This document shows, piece after piece, positions 22,701 to 32,205 of a stretch of DNA of 64,000 bases. The translations under genes were made by a program, and so were the position numbers. The notes beneath the pieces were generated by a model. That model was not told the DNA's origin. It worked only from the letters and a program-made list of their open reading frames with translations, and ran no database searches. Each line of letters opens with the position of its first letter. Within the stretch, counting starts at the first letter, position 1. The DNA is taken from positions 4,821,446 to 4,885,445 of the forward strand of contig JAGVVL010000022.1 in the NCBI GenBank assembly GCA_018287875.1. Direction: 5' to 3'. The stretch is from Nigrospora sphaerica (Eukaryota > Ascomycota > Sordariomycetes > Amphisphaeriales > Apiosporaceae).

Positions 22701-24960
22701 TCGTGGTATTACTTTAGTACCACTTATAATGCTTTTTTATAAAGAGTGTCCGAGTTTAAGGGTAACACGTCCCCTTATAACGTTTGCTTCTCGAGGATAA
22801 TCTTGTTTATCACGTGGAGGCTAGTGACGTGCCAATCTTAAGGGTTTCGGCGGTAGGATATTTCTATCGCCGGTGCGGAGATAAAAGCGACGTCGATACG
22901 TTCTTTAAAACTTCCTGCCGAGCTCCGGCGTTGGATAAAGGGTCCTTGAGAGTCGCGTTCCATCGGGGACGACGGTGGCCTCGGTGGCGGTGTTGGTAAC
23001 GGGGGCGGCGTGTCGGTTGGTTTAGCTAACGCGCGTTTTATCTTCGCGACGCCTTCGTTATTTCGTTATCCTTACGTACGAGTGGCTATTGGTCGCGTCA
23101 GGATTTTCTTATATCGAATTGTCGGTGGCGACTTCTTGTAATCGGTGTTGGTTATATATAGACCGCGGATAACGGGAGAATCTAGACGTCGTGATCTTCG
23201 GCTTACTAGGCGTCGCTAGTCTTTAATAGCCATCTTTCGCTTATAACGTTAGGCGTCTATATCGAAGGTAGGGTTCTATAAAAGCTGTCCGGCTTAGTTT
23301 ATAGCGATATAATGTTCTATATATTGGGGGGTCTATTCCTTAGGGAAGAGAAGACAACAGCAACGAATATCCAGCGTTATATCGTGTGTTTCCAACTATT
23401 TGCAACCGACTATCACGTCGTGGCGTATATTAAGGACTAGAAAATGGGTTCAGGCGGTGAGACGGCTCTAGATCTAGAAGTGTCCCAGTAAGGCAATGTC
23501 CACTAGTTACAATGGGGTACTATTAAATCCGCCGACAGGTTAAGGGTGAAAGTCACGAACGGTAGGGAGGTGTAGGTATTAAAGGAGCCTTTAAACAAAG
23601 GCCACGCTTATAAACAGGTATCCGCTTACTCCGATGTCAACGAGGGCATAGGCAGAGAAAGACAATCTATTATAAGCTATAGTATAGGGGAAAGTAAACG
23701 GTCTTCCCTTTAAGTGCTTGCTTAAAAAATTAAAGGATCGCTTATCCTATAAGTTCTTAATATCGACGACTTCCCTTAAATCGGAGTCCACTTATCTAAG
23801 GGTATCTAGTTTTCCGAATCCGTGATATCTTCGATTCAGTCGGAGTCGGGAATCTCGATTATAAGACTATCGGCGTTCGAATAGGAATAGGGAGTTCCTA
23901 TCTACTAGCTAACTAAAGCGTTAATACAGTTCGAACGGTTAATATTGACTCGCTTTTTTAAGTAGTTGTTAATGTAATAGCCAGGCTTTTCGCAGTTAAA
24001 ACAAAGTCGGTTCTCTAAAAGGCGACGGAGCTTATTAGGACCGTGTTAACAGGCCAAGGCTAAGGTAGTGTAACGCTTTTTTAAAGGTTTGGCAGGATCC
24101 GATTGATCGACAGTAGGGATGGGGGTTCGGCGATTACCGCTATGGTTTCCGCGGTTCGCGCGATATCCAGGGTCATCACTTTTAGCAAATTGGAGGACCA
24201 GTGTAATCTAAGCGGCCTCAGTTGCAAACGTGTCGAATCTAATACTGCTCTTAATATAAGAGGAGGCCAGTGCTATTTGTAACTCTATTGTAAGCTTTCG
24301 GTTAAAGAGGTGCTTCTAATCTATCTTAACTTGGCTAGTTTCGCTGGTAAGTTGAAGGAACTTATTTTTAAAGACTTAGAAATCCATTCCCGCGGCCATA
24401 TAAAGGTTCTCAAATTCTAAAGAGGCAGCCTCTATTTAGTTAAGGTTATAGTACTGTTATTAGAGATACGCTATTAAGACCTTATATAACTAGATCGGAG
24501 TGGGGTGCGTTTATTAAAGGTAGGGCTAGAGATTATCGCTAGCCTCTTTACTAAGGCGGCCTTTAATATAGGCCTGCTTAGAGAGGTCTGTGGGGAAACG
24601 GGAAGCGTTTATTAGGATCTTATTCTTAACCTAACGAAACTAAGTCTCGAACTTAACAATGTCCTTAGACTTCTGATTGTAGAAAACCGGGGGGTTAAGG
24701 AGGCGCTTAGCCTCTAGTTGGGAACTTTCAATAGGGGGAACAGGCAGTGGTGTACTTTAGGTACTTCCTACCGTTTGCTGGATTAAGGCAGCTATTTACT
24801 ATTGGAGATCCTTTATCTGTCTCTTTAGCTTAAGGCGTCTATAGCGCTCTTAAATAAATCTGGACTTAGTGTCGTTAACGTCGCTGGTGTTATTTGTATC
24901 GGCGGAACCCTCACGGGTATTGTCGGGGTCATCCTTATGAGTTTCTGTGATCCGGTGGAG
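19715..24960 (-). pseudogene. Chromovirus gag-pol remnant ending in a chromodomain
   Basis: Read through stops from right to left: gag region (24960-24000) with an eroded zinc knuckle CFNCEKPGYYINNYLK near 23980. Reverse transcriptase follows, with YIDFRKLNSVTYKDRHPLPL (about 22440) and the active site YLDDIVIFSD (about 22130). Next are RNase H (about 21900-21400) and integrase, with SDRGPQFVSHF-like words (about 20620; one residue is a stop). The last 71 codons (19715-19930) form an open chromodomain: EWEVDRVLSSR, YQVRWKGWD and TWYNAELF hold the aromatic cage residues. In this family the chromodomain steers integration toward heterochromatin. Dozens of RIP stops make it inactive. Confidence 0.88.
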
Positions 24961-25082
24961 GGATCCACCCCGTTTAGCCAGCATCTCAGCAGTGTGTGTG
25001 GGTCGCGCTTACAGCTGCGTACCCGTCGGAATGTCTGTAAGGTTTGGGATATTAATAGAAGCCTTCCTAGGCGGATGAGGAG

Positions 25083-25092
25083 ACCTGTAGTT
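25083..25092 (-). promoter_or_regulatory. Putative self-priming primer binding site of the chromovirus
   Basis: One base after the 5' LTR the sense strand reads AACTACAGGT. This is the exact complement of ACCTGTAGTT inside the 3' LTR (19425 to 19416); the 5' LTR has ACTTGTAGTT, one base changed. Tf1/sushi-group elements prime with the folded-back 5' end of their own RNA, so RNA would start near 25163. A TATA-like ATATAT lies about 55 bp upstream in U3. No match to a tRNA 3' end (TGG) is seen at this position. Confidence 0.6.
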
Positions 25093-25093
25093 G

Positions 25094-25309
25094 TGTCACG
25101 GTTTAAGGAACGAAGAATCTGTTGATGACCCAAGGGTTCTATTGAGATGCGAAAACTACAAGTGAAGAGGAAAAGAAGAGGAGGAACAGGCTCCTCTCAG
25201 TCACTGTTTGGCAGGAATATATCCAGCCAGCGGCGGTACGTACCGCCAGGCAGCGGTAAGTCGTCCATGCGTTGCCATGCCCTTGTACCTATGTACCCAT
25301 GCCGTAACA
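25094..25309 (-). repeat. Chromovirus 5' LTR
   Basis: 216 bp, TGTCACGG to CCGTAACA on the plus strand, followed by target duplication AATAC. If RNA starts at the self-priming match, U3 is about 146 bp and R plus U5 about 70 bp. Confidence 0.92.
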
Positions 25310-25314
25310 AATAC

Positions 25315-25696
25315 CACGTTATGCTATAAAAGCCAAGCTCGTGGGCGATGGTTCCTATGTTAACGATAGTGTACGAAGCCCACAGTTTTCTATCGCGCCC
25401 TACTATCGTGCTGATGCCCCAGTCATCGAAAAATTAATGCTGCCGTGGGTTAAGTCGTCCACACAACCAATGTGAAGAGGTCGGTAGCTTAATAGGGTGT
25501 TCGTCATAGTCTTCGCCTTGACGATCATAGAGCTATAGTTTGCCACTAGTATAATGCATTGTTAGACATGAATAAAGCCGCCGTATCCTTTCAATATTGA
25601 TCCCCCTCCCGGCCAAATCTCGATTGCGTTTACGTTAACACGACGATAACTAAAGCATTGGGCTGGTATTTGGATACGCTCTTAAATTATAGTAGA
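25315..25696. other. Spacer without recognised gene
   Basis: No motif, repeat or convincing frame seen next to the LTR element. Confidence 0.3.
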
Positions 25697-26035
25697 TTAG
25701 TCAATGGCACGGAGTTCGTACGGACCGATACGCACAAGCGCCTCTCTCAGGTCATGTATTTCGTTCCCGTGAAGCTTAGCCTCTATACTCTCCAACTTCA
25801 CTCGCACTGCCTCGATCTGGACGGCGAGGCTCGCAAAGATGGCCTGGGATGTCACATAGGCCTTGTGCCAATAAGCCGATGCCGAGCGTTAGTGCTGAAT
25901 CATGGCAGTGTTGCTATCGAGTTTGAGAAGCCGGAAGGCCTAAGACGTATTCAAGCGAGGATCGCAACTGCCTGCTCCACCACGACTAGCGGGAGGAGCG
26001 GCATTGTTCTCCTTATCTTTAATCAGAGCTGACAT
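25697..26035 (-). pseudogene. Small broken gene encoding a helical protein (about 112 codons)
   Basis: A single frame runs from ATG at 26035-26033 (MSALIKDKENN) to TAA at 25699-25697 and is broken by only two stops, TAG and TAA, about 32 and 48 codons in. Its second half is continuous and amphipathic (SQAIFASLAVQIEAVRVKLE, then SIEAKLHGNE), typical of a coiled coil. I do not recognise the family. Two RIP-like nonsense changes in an otherwise coherent frame suggest a once-functional gene or part of a repeat now inactivated. Confidence 0.45.
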
Positions 26036-26110
26036 AATTCAGGAGCCAAGTTTATTAAAGCAGTTTTAAAAAATGGATTAAAAAGCTAGGACTAGACACT
26101 ATAACAAGAA

Positions 26111-26800
26111 CGGAAGTTAAAGCCTAAGCGAAGAAGGAGGCCAGCTGCCTAAAATACCCGAGAACTACCTCCACGCATCCTCTATACCTGCCGAATTTGT
26201 CGTATTCGCCACATGCATAAGGAAGTGGAATCAAACCCCCGTCTCCGAAGTAAAAATACCCGGGGCAGTACTCGTCACTTTTTGCATCAGCGTCACGGTC
26301 GAGACGATGAATGTAGCGACCACTATTGTGGTCGAAATAGGCGCCGTGCAACTGCCTGAATTTGTGGGTGTGGTCGAACCAGGGGGGACGCCTTATGGTG
26401 CTGTTGGTTCAGTCTTCTGCGTTTGGGTATTTGGGGCCTGGTTTGCCTGGGACGACGTTGTCTCGGACGGCGTTGTCTGGGAGGGTGTAGTCTGGCATGT
26501 GGTTGTGCGTGACTGTTCCCCGCCTGCTGTTCCCTCCTGGTCCGTACGTGTTTAGGTAGTACCTATGGCTCTCTCAAACCCCGATGCGGTGCTCCAAGGA
26601 ATTGTGGCAGTGAAGGATGGTTTGGTCCAGGTCGATGGAGGTGAAGGTTGTCGGCACAACAGGAGGCGAGGCATGGCGGACGCGAAGTAGTCCATCTTGA
26701 GGGATACATCAAATTCCTTGTCGCAGCAGCGGCGTGTCCTAACGTGTCCGCTTTCCGACTCTATGTGACCGGCCTGGCCATGCAGGCCGATCTCCACTCC
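26111..26800 (-). pseudogene. Degenerate unidentified gene with Cys-containing C-terminus
   Basis: The minus strand shows a coding-like path. It starts near 26797 (frame with DKEFDVSLKMDYFASAMP), shifts frame near 26660 to TSIDLDQTILHCHNSLEHRI, then crosses TGA near 26573 and another near 26410. It ends in an open stretch (26351-26124) with HGAYFDHNSGRYIHRLD, DEYCPGYFYFGDGGLIPLPY and a TAG stop. The reading is coherent protein across about 220 codons with one frameshift and two TGA codons. I cannot assign a family. Confidence 0.4.
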
Positions 26801-27023
26801 CCTGTCTGTGTTTTACTCGCGCCTCAGAGGGTCCATCCGACAGAGTGAGGACACCCTAAACGGCTTGTTATGGGCGCTGTCCTGGGTCTTATCTGGTGCT
26901 TGGCTGTTTGAAAACAGTCTCTTTAAGGACTCCAAAGGTGTTTAACGTTAGTTTCAACAGTTATGACCGAAAGTACTGTATCAATAACCGACGAATAGGG
27001 TCGAATCTCAACAACGATGCTTT

Positions 27024-28530
27024 TCGATGGCCAGGAATCGGACGAAATCCCGATCCCAGCTGGCATTCTGCAAGGTTAACCCCTGTCGCCTATTCTCCTC
27101 TGCCTATACACAGCCGGTCTCTATAAAGCTCTCGGCGCTGTCCCAGGGATAGCTGCCATAGCCTTCGCAGACGATACGAACCTCCTCGGTTTCGGCTTAG
27201 ACCCAGAACAGACTTGCGAGCGGCTGGAAGCCGCCCATAAGGTCTGCAAAAACTGGGCTACCAGCCACAGCATGACCTTCGCAGTCAAGAAATACGATCT
27301 AGTCCACTTCACTCGAAATAGAAAGGGTCCAGACACGAGGGTCACCTTATAAGGCCACAAAATTCAGCCGGAGGACTCGTGTCGCATGCTTGGTGTCCAG
27401 ATAGATCGACGGTTACGCTTGGACACCCATATCCAGTCGATCTCCAAAGAAGATGGCCACGCAGGTCTATGCCTTAGACCGCATAGCCGGCTCTACATGG
27501 GGTGCGTCTCTTCAGCGAGCCCGCCAAGTCTATACAGCCGTCGTACGGTCTGCTATAGGCTATGGAGCTTTAGAATGGTTAGAATGGCACCGCCAGATCT
27601 CGAAAAACAGAGCCAAGACGCTGGAAGACATCCAGACAGAGTGCCTCCGCACAGTTATAGGAACGTTCAAAGCCACGGCTGCCGCAGTAGTAGAAATGGA
27701 AGCTCACGTGCCCCCCTTAGACACGTGGCTCAACAGAAGGGTGGCGGCATCGAAAGAGAGGCTTCAACAGCCGTGCATCGCGTCACTTATCCAAGAAAGG
27801 TGCGACAAGGCAGCCAGATGGATCCTACCTAACAAGACCGACTCACCGGCGCAGACCAAAAGGCCCCGACGTTCCTGACCGCAAGAGGTGGCTAAACGAA
27901 TTGCTGGCTGGAGACTCAGCACATAAGGCTGAGGAGAGAGACTGGCTCCAGAGATGGCATCAAAGCCAGGCATCACGGCCAAACCAGACATCGCGAGCAC
28001 CAGCAGCAATTTAAAAGCCGCCGGACAAGCGTGTCCTCAAGCTACATAAGGGGCTCCACAAGGCCGAGAGCTCGATCCTCGTCCAGGCAAGGACGGGCAA
28101 GATAGGGCTGCGAGACTTTCTCTTTAAGCGTAGGGTTCCACGCTTCGACAGTCCGTGGTGTAACTGTGGTCAAGGCAGGGAGACGGTCCGGTATATCCTC
28201 GTTTTCTGTCCAAGTGAGAGAGAAAGACGAGAGCATCTCGTCCAAGCTTTAGGACAACCGATAGACACAGGGAAAGCAGGGATTATAGCGAGATGGCTAC
28301 TCCGTTCGGGCAGGCTGGGCATGTTCCAGCTGGCAAATCAGCTCATCAGCTAGGAAGCAGTCACGCTGAGCCCGATCTCGGTATGGCAGGTCAGAGAGTA
28401 GATAGAAGCGGTACGACGCAGCAGAACCTAGGTTTTTCACCCGGCCGGACGTCAGCCCGGAACGGTTTTCCTAGGATAAGATGTGCAGGGGGTCCTCATG
28501 GCCTAGATAGGTCGCTAGGTGTAAGAACAA
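27024..28530 (+). mobile_element. LINE family B, copy 2: 5'-truncated, 3' half of ORF2 and tail
   Basis: Homology to the full element (58090-62938) starts abruptly at ATGGCCAGGAATCGGACG, inside the reverse transcriptase (equivalent to about 61425), and runs to the 3' end, which finishes in AATAATAAT. The RT box AFADDTNLLGFG is present near 27160. A frameshift lies near 27450, where the frame changes at the ISK residues, and further breaks are seen. The C-terminal Cys/His segment is near 28160-28215. 5' truncation is typical of incomplete target-primed reverse transcription. RIP damage is light. Confidence 0.88.
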
Positions 28531-28709
28531 TAATAATACATACCCCCGCCACGTATCAGAGTGGCTGGGTTAGCTTAGGGCTCGCCACCCTCATGCGGAG
28601 TGGTGAGCTAAGTTAATGCCTGTGTAATTACCTCAATGATCTCGACGTCACAATTATATCTTGCTTGAAGCCTCTATACGACGTATATAGAAAACTAAGT
28701 ATATCGTAC

Positions 28710-30894
28710 TCATGCCCAGCCAGAGCCCTCGCACCCGTGGGTAAAGCCGCCCGCGCCAAACGCAACCTTGTTGTTCTTGAAACAGCGATTGTTGACGAAG
28801 ATGGGCGTTCGGAACGATGATTTCCATTCCATTCCGTTCTCGTCGGACTCGTTGAAGTAATCAAACTTCCACTCTGTAATACCAAGACCAAGGCAACCCT
28901 TCATTTTGGGCAGGATGGTTTCCTGACCATAGTCCCAGCCGCTCCAGCCGGCGCCTAGATAGATCCAATGGGTTAGAAAGAGCCTCTTTTGAACCAGAAG
29001 CGTGGGGCGCAGATTGAGGGTGTAGCTACTTACCATACATGTTGTAGGTGCTAGACCCAACATGGTACCAGCCGTGGCAGCTACCATCCGTCTCCTTGAT
29101 AGGGGGCCAGGGACGGTTGTCACGTTTGATGTTGACCGAGTAGCGGTACTCGCCGCGCTTCCAGGTACCACCGAACTTCCAGTTGAGGGGGTTCTCGGGG
29201 TCATTGCCGTCGCAGCCATTGATGATGCGCTCCATGCTCTCGAGGCACTCCTCTTTGTTGAAATCGCTGGCGAGCTCGGATGTCTCTATCAGGAACTCGT
29301 GTTCGTCAGGCGTGTCCTTGTGGAACGAGCGAGAGTCACGCCATGCGGAGCTGCCGTCGCTCGGCGCCTTGACGTCATTACAGTACGTCTTGTAATTCTC
29401 GTTGAGCCGGTCCGCGCTGGCGTAGCCCTTACGGCCCTCCTTCTGCCAGCACTTGAACTCGTCTGTCACGGTGCAGACCTCAGGATCGATGCCGAGCACC
29501 TCGGCGCGCAAGTCGATGGCGCGCGCGATGGCAAAGGACGCGATGGCGTTCTGGCCGGCTTCGTTCGGATGAAAGATGCGGCCGAAGTAGTCCGGGAGGA
29601 ACCAACCGACGTTGGGGAGATAGGGCATGGGGTCGCCAGGACAGCCAGGCGCGGCCGGGGCCCGGGCATCGAGAGCATGCAGCGCCTCAGCGGCCGGGTT
29701 GGCCGAGTTCCAGAGCGAGGAACGATACACGGCCCGGTCGACGCCGTTGTCGTCAAGGTCTCGTTCGGGCAGGGGCGGGAGGGCCGCGCGGAGAGCCTCG
29801 CGCTGCTCCTCGGTTGCTGGCACCGACATGTCCCACTCGCCCACTACCTCGCCGTCGACTGTGCCATCCAGGTCGACGATGATGGCCTCGCCCCCGCGCG
29901 TCGACCGCTTCCTCTTGATAGGCAGACGCCAGAGGGACTTGCGCGTATCGGGCTTGAAAAAGAGCAAGTCGGGTTGGTTCTCGTCCGGGTAGGTACCCGA
30001 CGACGACGGGTCGCACATCTGGCCTTTGACGCCCTCAATACCCCAGAGGTCCCAGTTGGCATAACCAATCTTGTACTTGACTTCCTTCTGGACTTCGTGT
30101 ACCACATCGCGTATGGCATCATTCAGCGCCGTCGTCAGTGTGTTGAACTTTTTGCGACGCTCGACCGTCAAGGGCAGTGGGTCGGGCTTGTCCTGCAAGT
30201 AGCGGTACCAATAGAAGGGGGCCCAGTCCTGCTTGGTGGCACAGTCCTCGTTGTCTTCGTTAAAGAAGCGTGCGTAGCCGTTGTAGACGACAATGCCATC
30301 TTTGGCCATCTTGTCATCAAGGGCTAGGAGGATCTGCTTGATATTGTCCTTGACCATGTTGTCAAGGTTTTCGCGAGCCTTCGTCAGGATGGCGTCGCAT
30401 GTCGCCTGGCCGTCAAAGGCCAGGACAACACAACTCTTAATGATGTCGGAAAGGCACAGGTCGTTGCCGCCGGCCGTCAGGGTCAGAAGGTCGATGTTAC
30501 CCTTCAAGGCCACGGCTTGGTCGTAAATTTTGCCCGTCTGATCTCCGAAGCATGCGGGATATTGAAAGTCCTCTATCTCCGACCCAACGTACTCCTTCAT
30601 AAGAATTGCATACGATTGGTCGTATCGCGAGCACCACCAGGAGCCTATGTCAAAGAGGCTGCCAAGTCTGGAACCGGCGCCAACACCAGCCGTGTAACTG
30701 TCGCCAATGGCTGCAAATCGTTGTACCCAAGTGAAGGCACTTGGGTCGTCAAAGTCTGCTCGTTTCAGCATCTCTTCAGGTGTCTGGATAGGTGCGAGAA
30801 ACTGATTGGAGGCATTGTGAGGGATGACATGGGCCACCGACAGCCCCGCGACGAGCGAGAGTGGTGTGAATATGCTCGTCGTAAACGACGGCAT
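28710..30894 (-). CDS. Secreted SGNH/GDSL-type esterase/lipase with Cys-rich C-terminal domain (701 aa)
   Basis: Two exons: 30894-29034 and 28954-28710, with a 79-bp GT-AG intron. The start MPSFTTSIF gives a signal peptide of about 20 residues; an upstream in-frame ATG at 31011 would bury it. The catalytic domain has block I AAIGDSYTAG (nucleophile about Ser66), GGND at 142-145 and FHPNEAG with the catalytic His about 442. A long insert (about 300-420) holds a basic KRKRSTR patch. The C-terminal 200 residues are Cys-rich (NGCDGNDPENPLNWKFGG, CHGWYHVGSSTYNMYG). This reminds me of C-terminal modules of other fungal secreted enzymes, but I cannot name it. It would hydrolyse ester bonds outside the cell. 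The gene is intact and starts the secreted-enzyme island. Confidence 0.85.
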
Positions 30895-32205
30895 CGTGAA
30901 AGGGAGGAACGACGAAACGGCCAAGAGAAGGGGGAGCTGCGATGCAAAGGGCAGAGGAAACACCTTGGCGCAGTCACACGTCCGAGAAAACAACACTGTA
31001 TGTTCTTGCAACTCGAGAGCTTGATGTGCTTGAAAAGGGTCGTGGCAGGTGACTACTCAGAAATGCCAGCCACCACGATCCATATCCATATTCCAGTCAG
31101 GCGTCCTCAACATAGTCTTTTCGCTGCATGCTCGCCATTCCAGGCTATAGATCGACGTCTTCCGCACAGCTTATCTGTCCCATCATACCATCTGGGCGGA
31201 TAAGCGGTCCATATCCGGGTCGAGAGCCGATGGAGCTGAAGGTGGATACAACAAGTGGATTTGTGCTGTGCCGCCGACAGGTGGAAATGCTCACACATGT
31301 ACCGGTACGCGAGGCCGATGCCTAAATGATGCTCCGACACTAAAGTCTTACTGAACCCTAGTTCGAACACGGGAGAACAAGCTTTGGGTGCCTGCTGAGC
31401 CTGATTGACAGGGTTTGAAGCGCCCGGCTGGGGTATTGGGAGTGGAGATCGTCAAGCAGGTTCAGGCCTCTGGGCCAGCCCGCCGCCCCTCTCATACCCC
31501 TGCAGCCCACATATTGTTATTTTTACCGAATAGTTCACGAGGACCGCCTACATAGCTAACCCTAGGAAATCCGTTCCGGGCTAAGGTCCAGGCCCCTGGA
31601 AAACATAGCTGGCCCCCACCTAACCGCCATCTGCCCGGTCTGCCGAGATTGCAGTCCACATTAGTGCTTACTGTATCCCGAACCACCCGGCACGCTGGAG
31701 CTTGTTCTAGGGCTGTTGTGGAGTGGAGAGTCTGTGACCCGTGCCAAAAGAGAATCTTTTATCCGGTTTGGTGTCTAGTGAGTCCCCATGCTGTCCCAAT
31801 CCAGGCCGTGTCCGCCACGGGGTGATAGGCCCGAGTCTAGTCTCGACTCTGGCATGCAGGGCATCAATAGTTTATCCGCATCCTGCGTGTACTATGGGCT
31901 GTGGGGTGCTCCTCTTTTCGGAAAGCGACAGCGATACATCGTCAACATCAAGCGGGTTCTTCATTCAGCCTGCTGAGTGCCTCATGACCCACGGCCCGTT
32001 CAGATTCTCGCACTCCATCTCCTGTTCCTCTTCCGTGTTCCGCATTTTGAGGACCTTGGGCCGCCAACTACTATTTCCCTTGGCAGAGCTACCAACAAAG
32101 CTCTCTCTGCCTTGACGTTTTGGTTGCAAAGCTCAATCCTATCAAGCTCGCCTCACCAATTTGTTTGAACCGCAACTTGGCTGTTGGAGACAACCCGAGC
32201 CAAGC
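30895..32205. other. Shared upstream region between divergent lipase and chitinase genes
   Basis: 1.3 kb serving both genes as 5' flank. Apart from a small LINE-B-like fragment (31512-31650) no gene was recognised. Pyrimidine-rich stretches lie just upstream of both starts. Confidence 0.4.
31512..31650 (-). mobile_element. Fragment of a LINE-B-like 3' untranslated end
   Basis: The minus strand contains CTATGTTTTCCAG, then CCCGGAACGGATTTCCTAGG and GGCGGTCCTCGTG. These follow the order and spacing of the 3' UTR blocks at 62825-62895 and 28430-28500, diverged and partly RIP-like. Only the UTR remains. Confidence 0.5.

Larger units (their letters stand above)
19356..25309 (-). mobile_element. 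Complete Ty3/gypsy chromovirus, RIP-degenerate, with 216-bp LTRs
   Basis: A 5954-bp LTR retrotransposon read on the minus strand. It is flanked by the 5-bp duplication AATAC (19351-19355 and 25310-25314). The LTRs (25094-25309 as 5' LTR, 19356-19571 as 3' LTR) are 216 bp each and differ at about eight positions, nearly all C/T or G/A transitions. The internal order is gag with a zinc knuckle, RT, RNase H, integrase and chromodomain. The interior is saturated with TAG/TAA stops while the LTRs look far less mutated. Chromodomain presence and order place it with the fungal chromoviruses. Confidence 0.93.

Noticed and set aside
29062..30327. 421-codon open frame on the plus strand
   Set aside because: It is antisense to the SGNH esterase exon; GC-rich codon bias leaves the reverse frame open, and it has no domain.
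30895..31011. Upstream ATG at 31011 as esterase start
   Set aside because: It would place 39 extra residues before a clear signal peptide.
32161..32205. Earlier chitinase start at TTG 32161
   Set aside because: Not an ATG, and the ATG at 32206 directly begins a good signal peptide.
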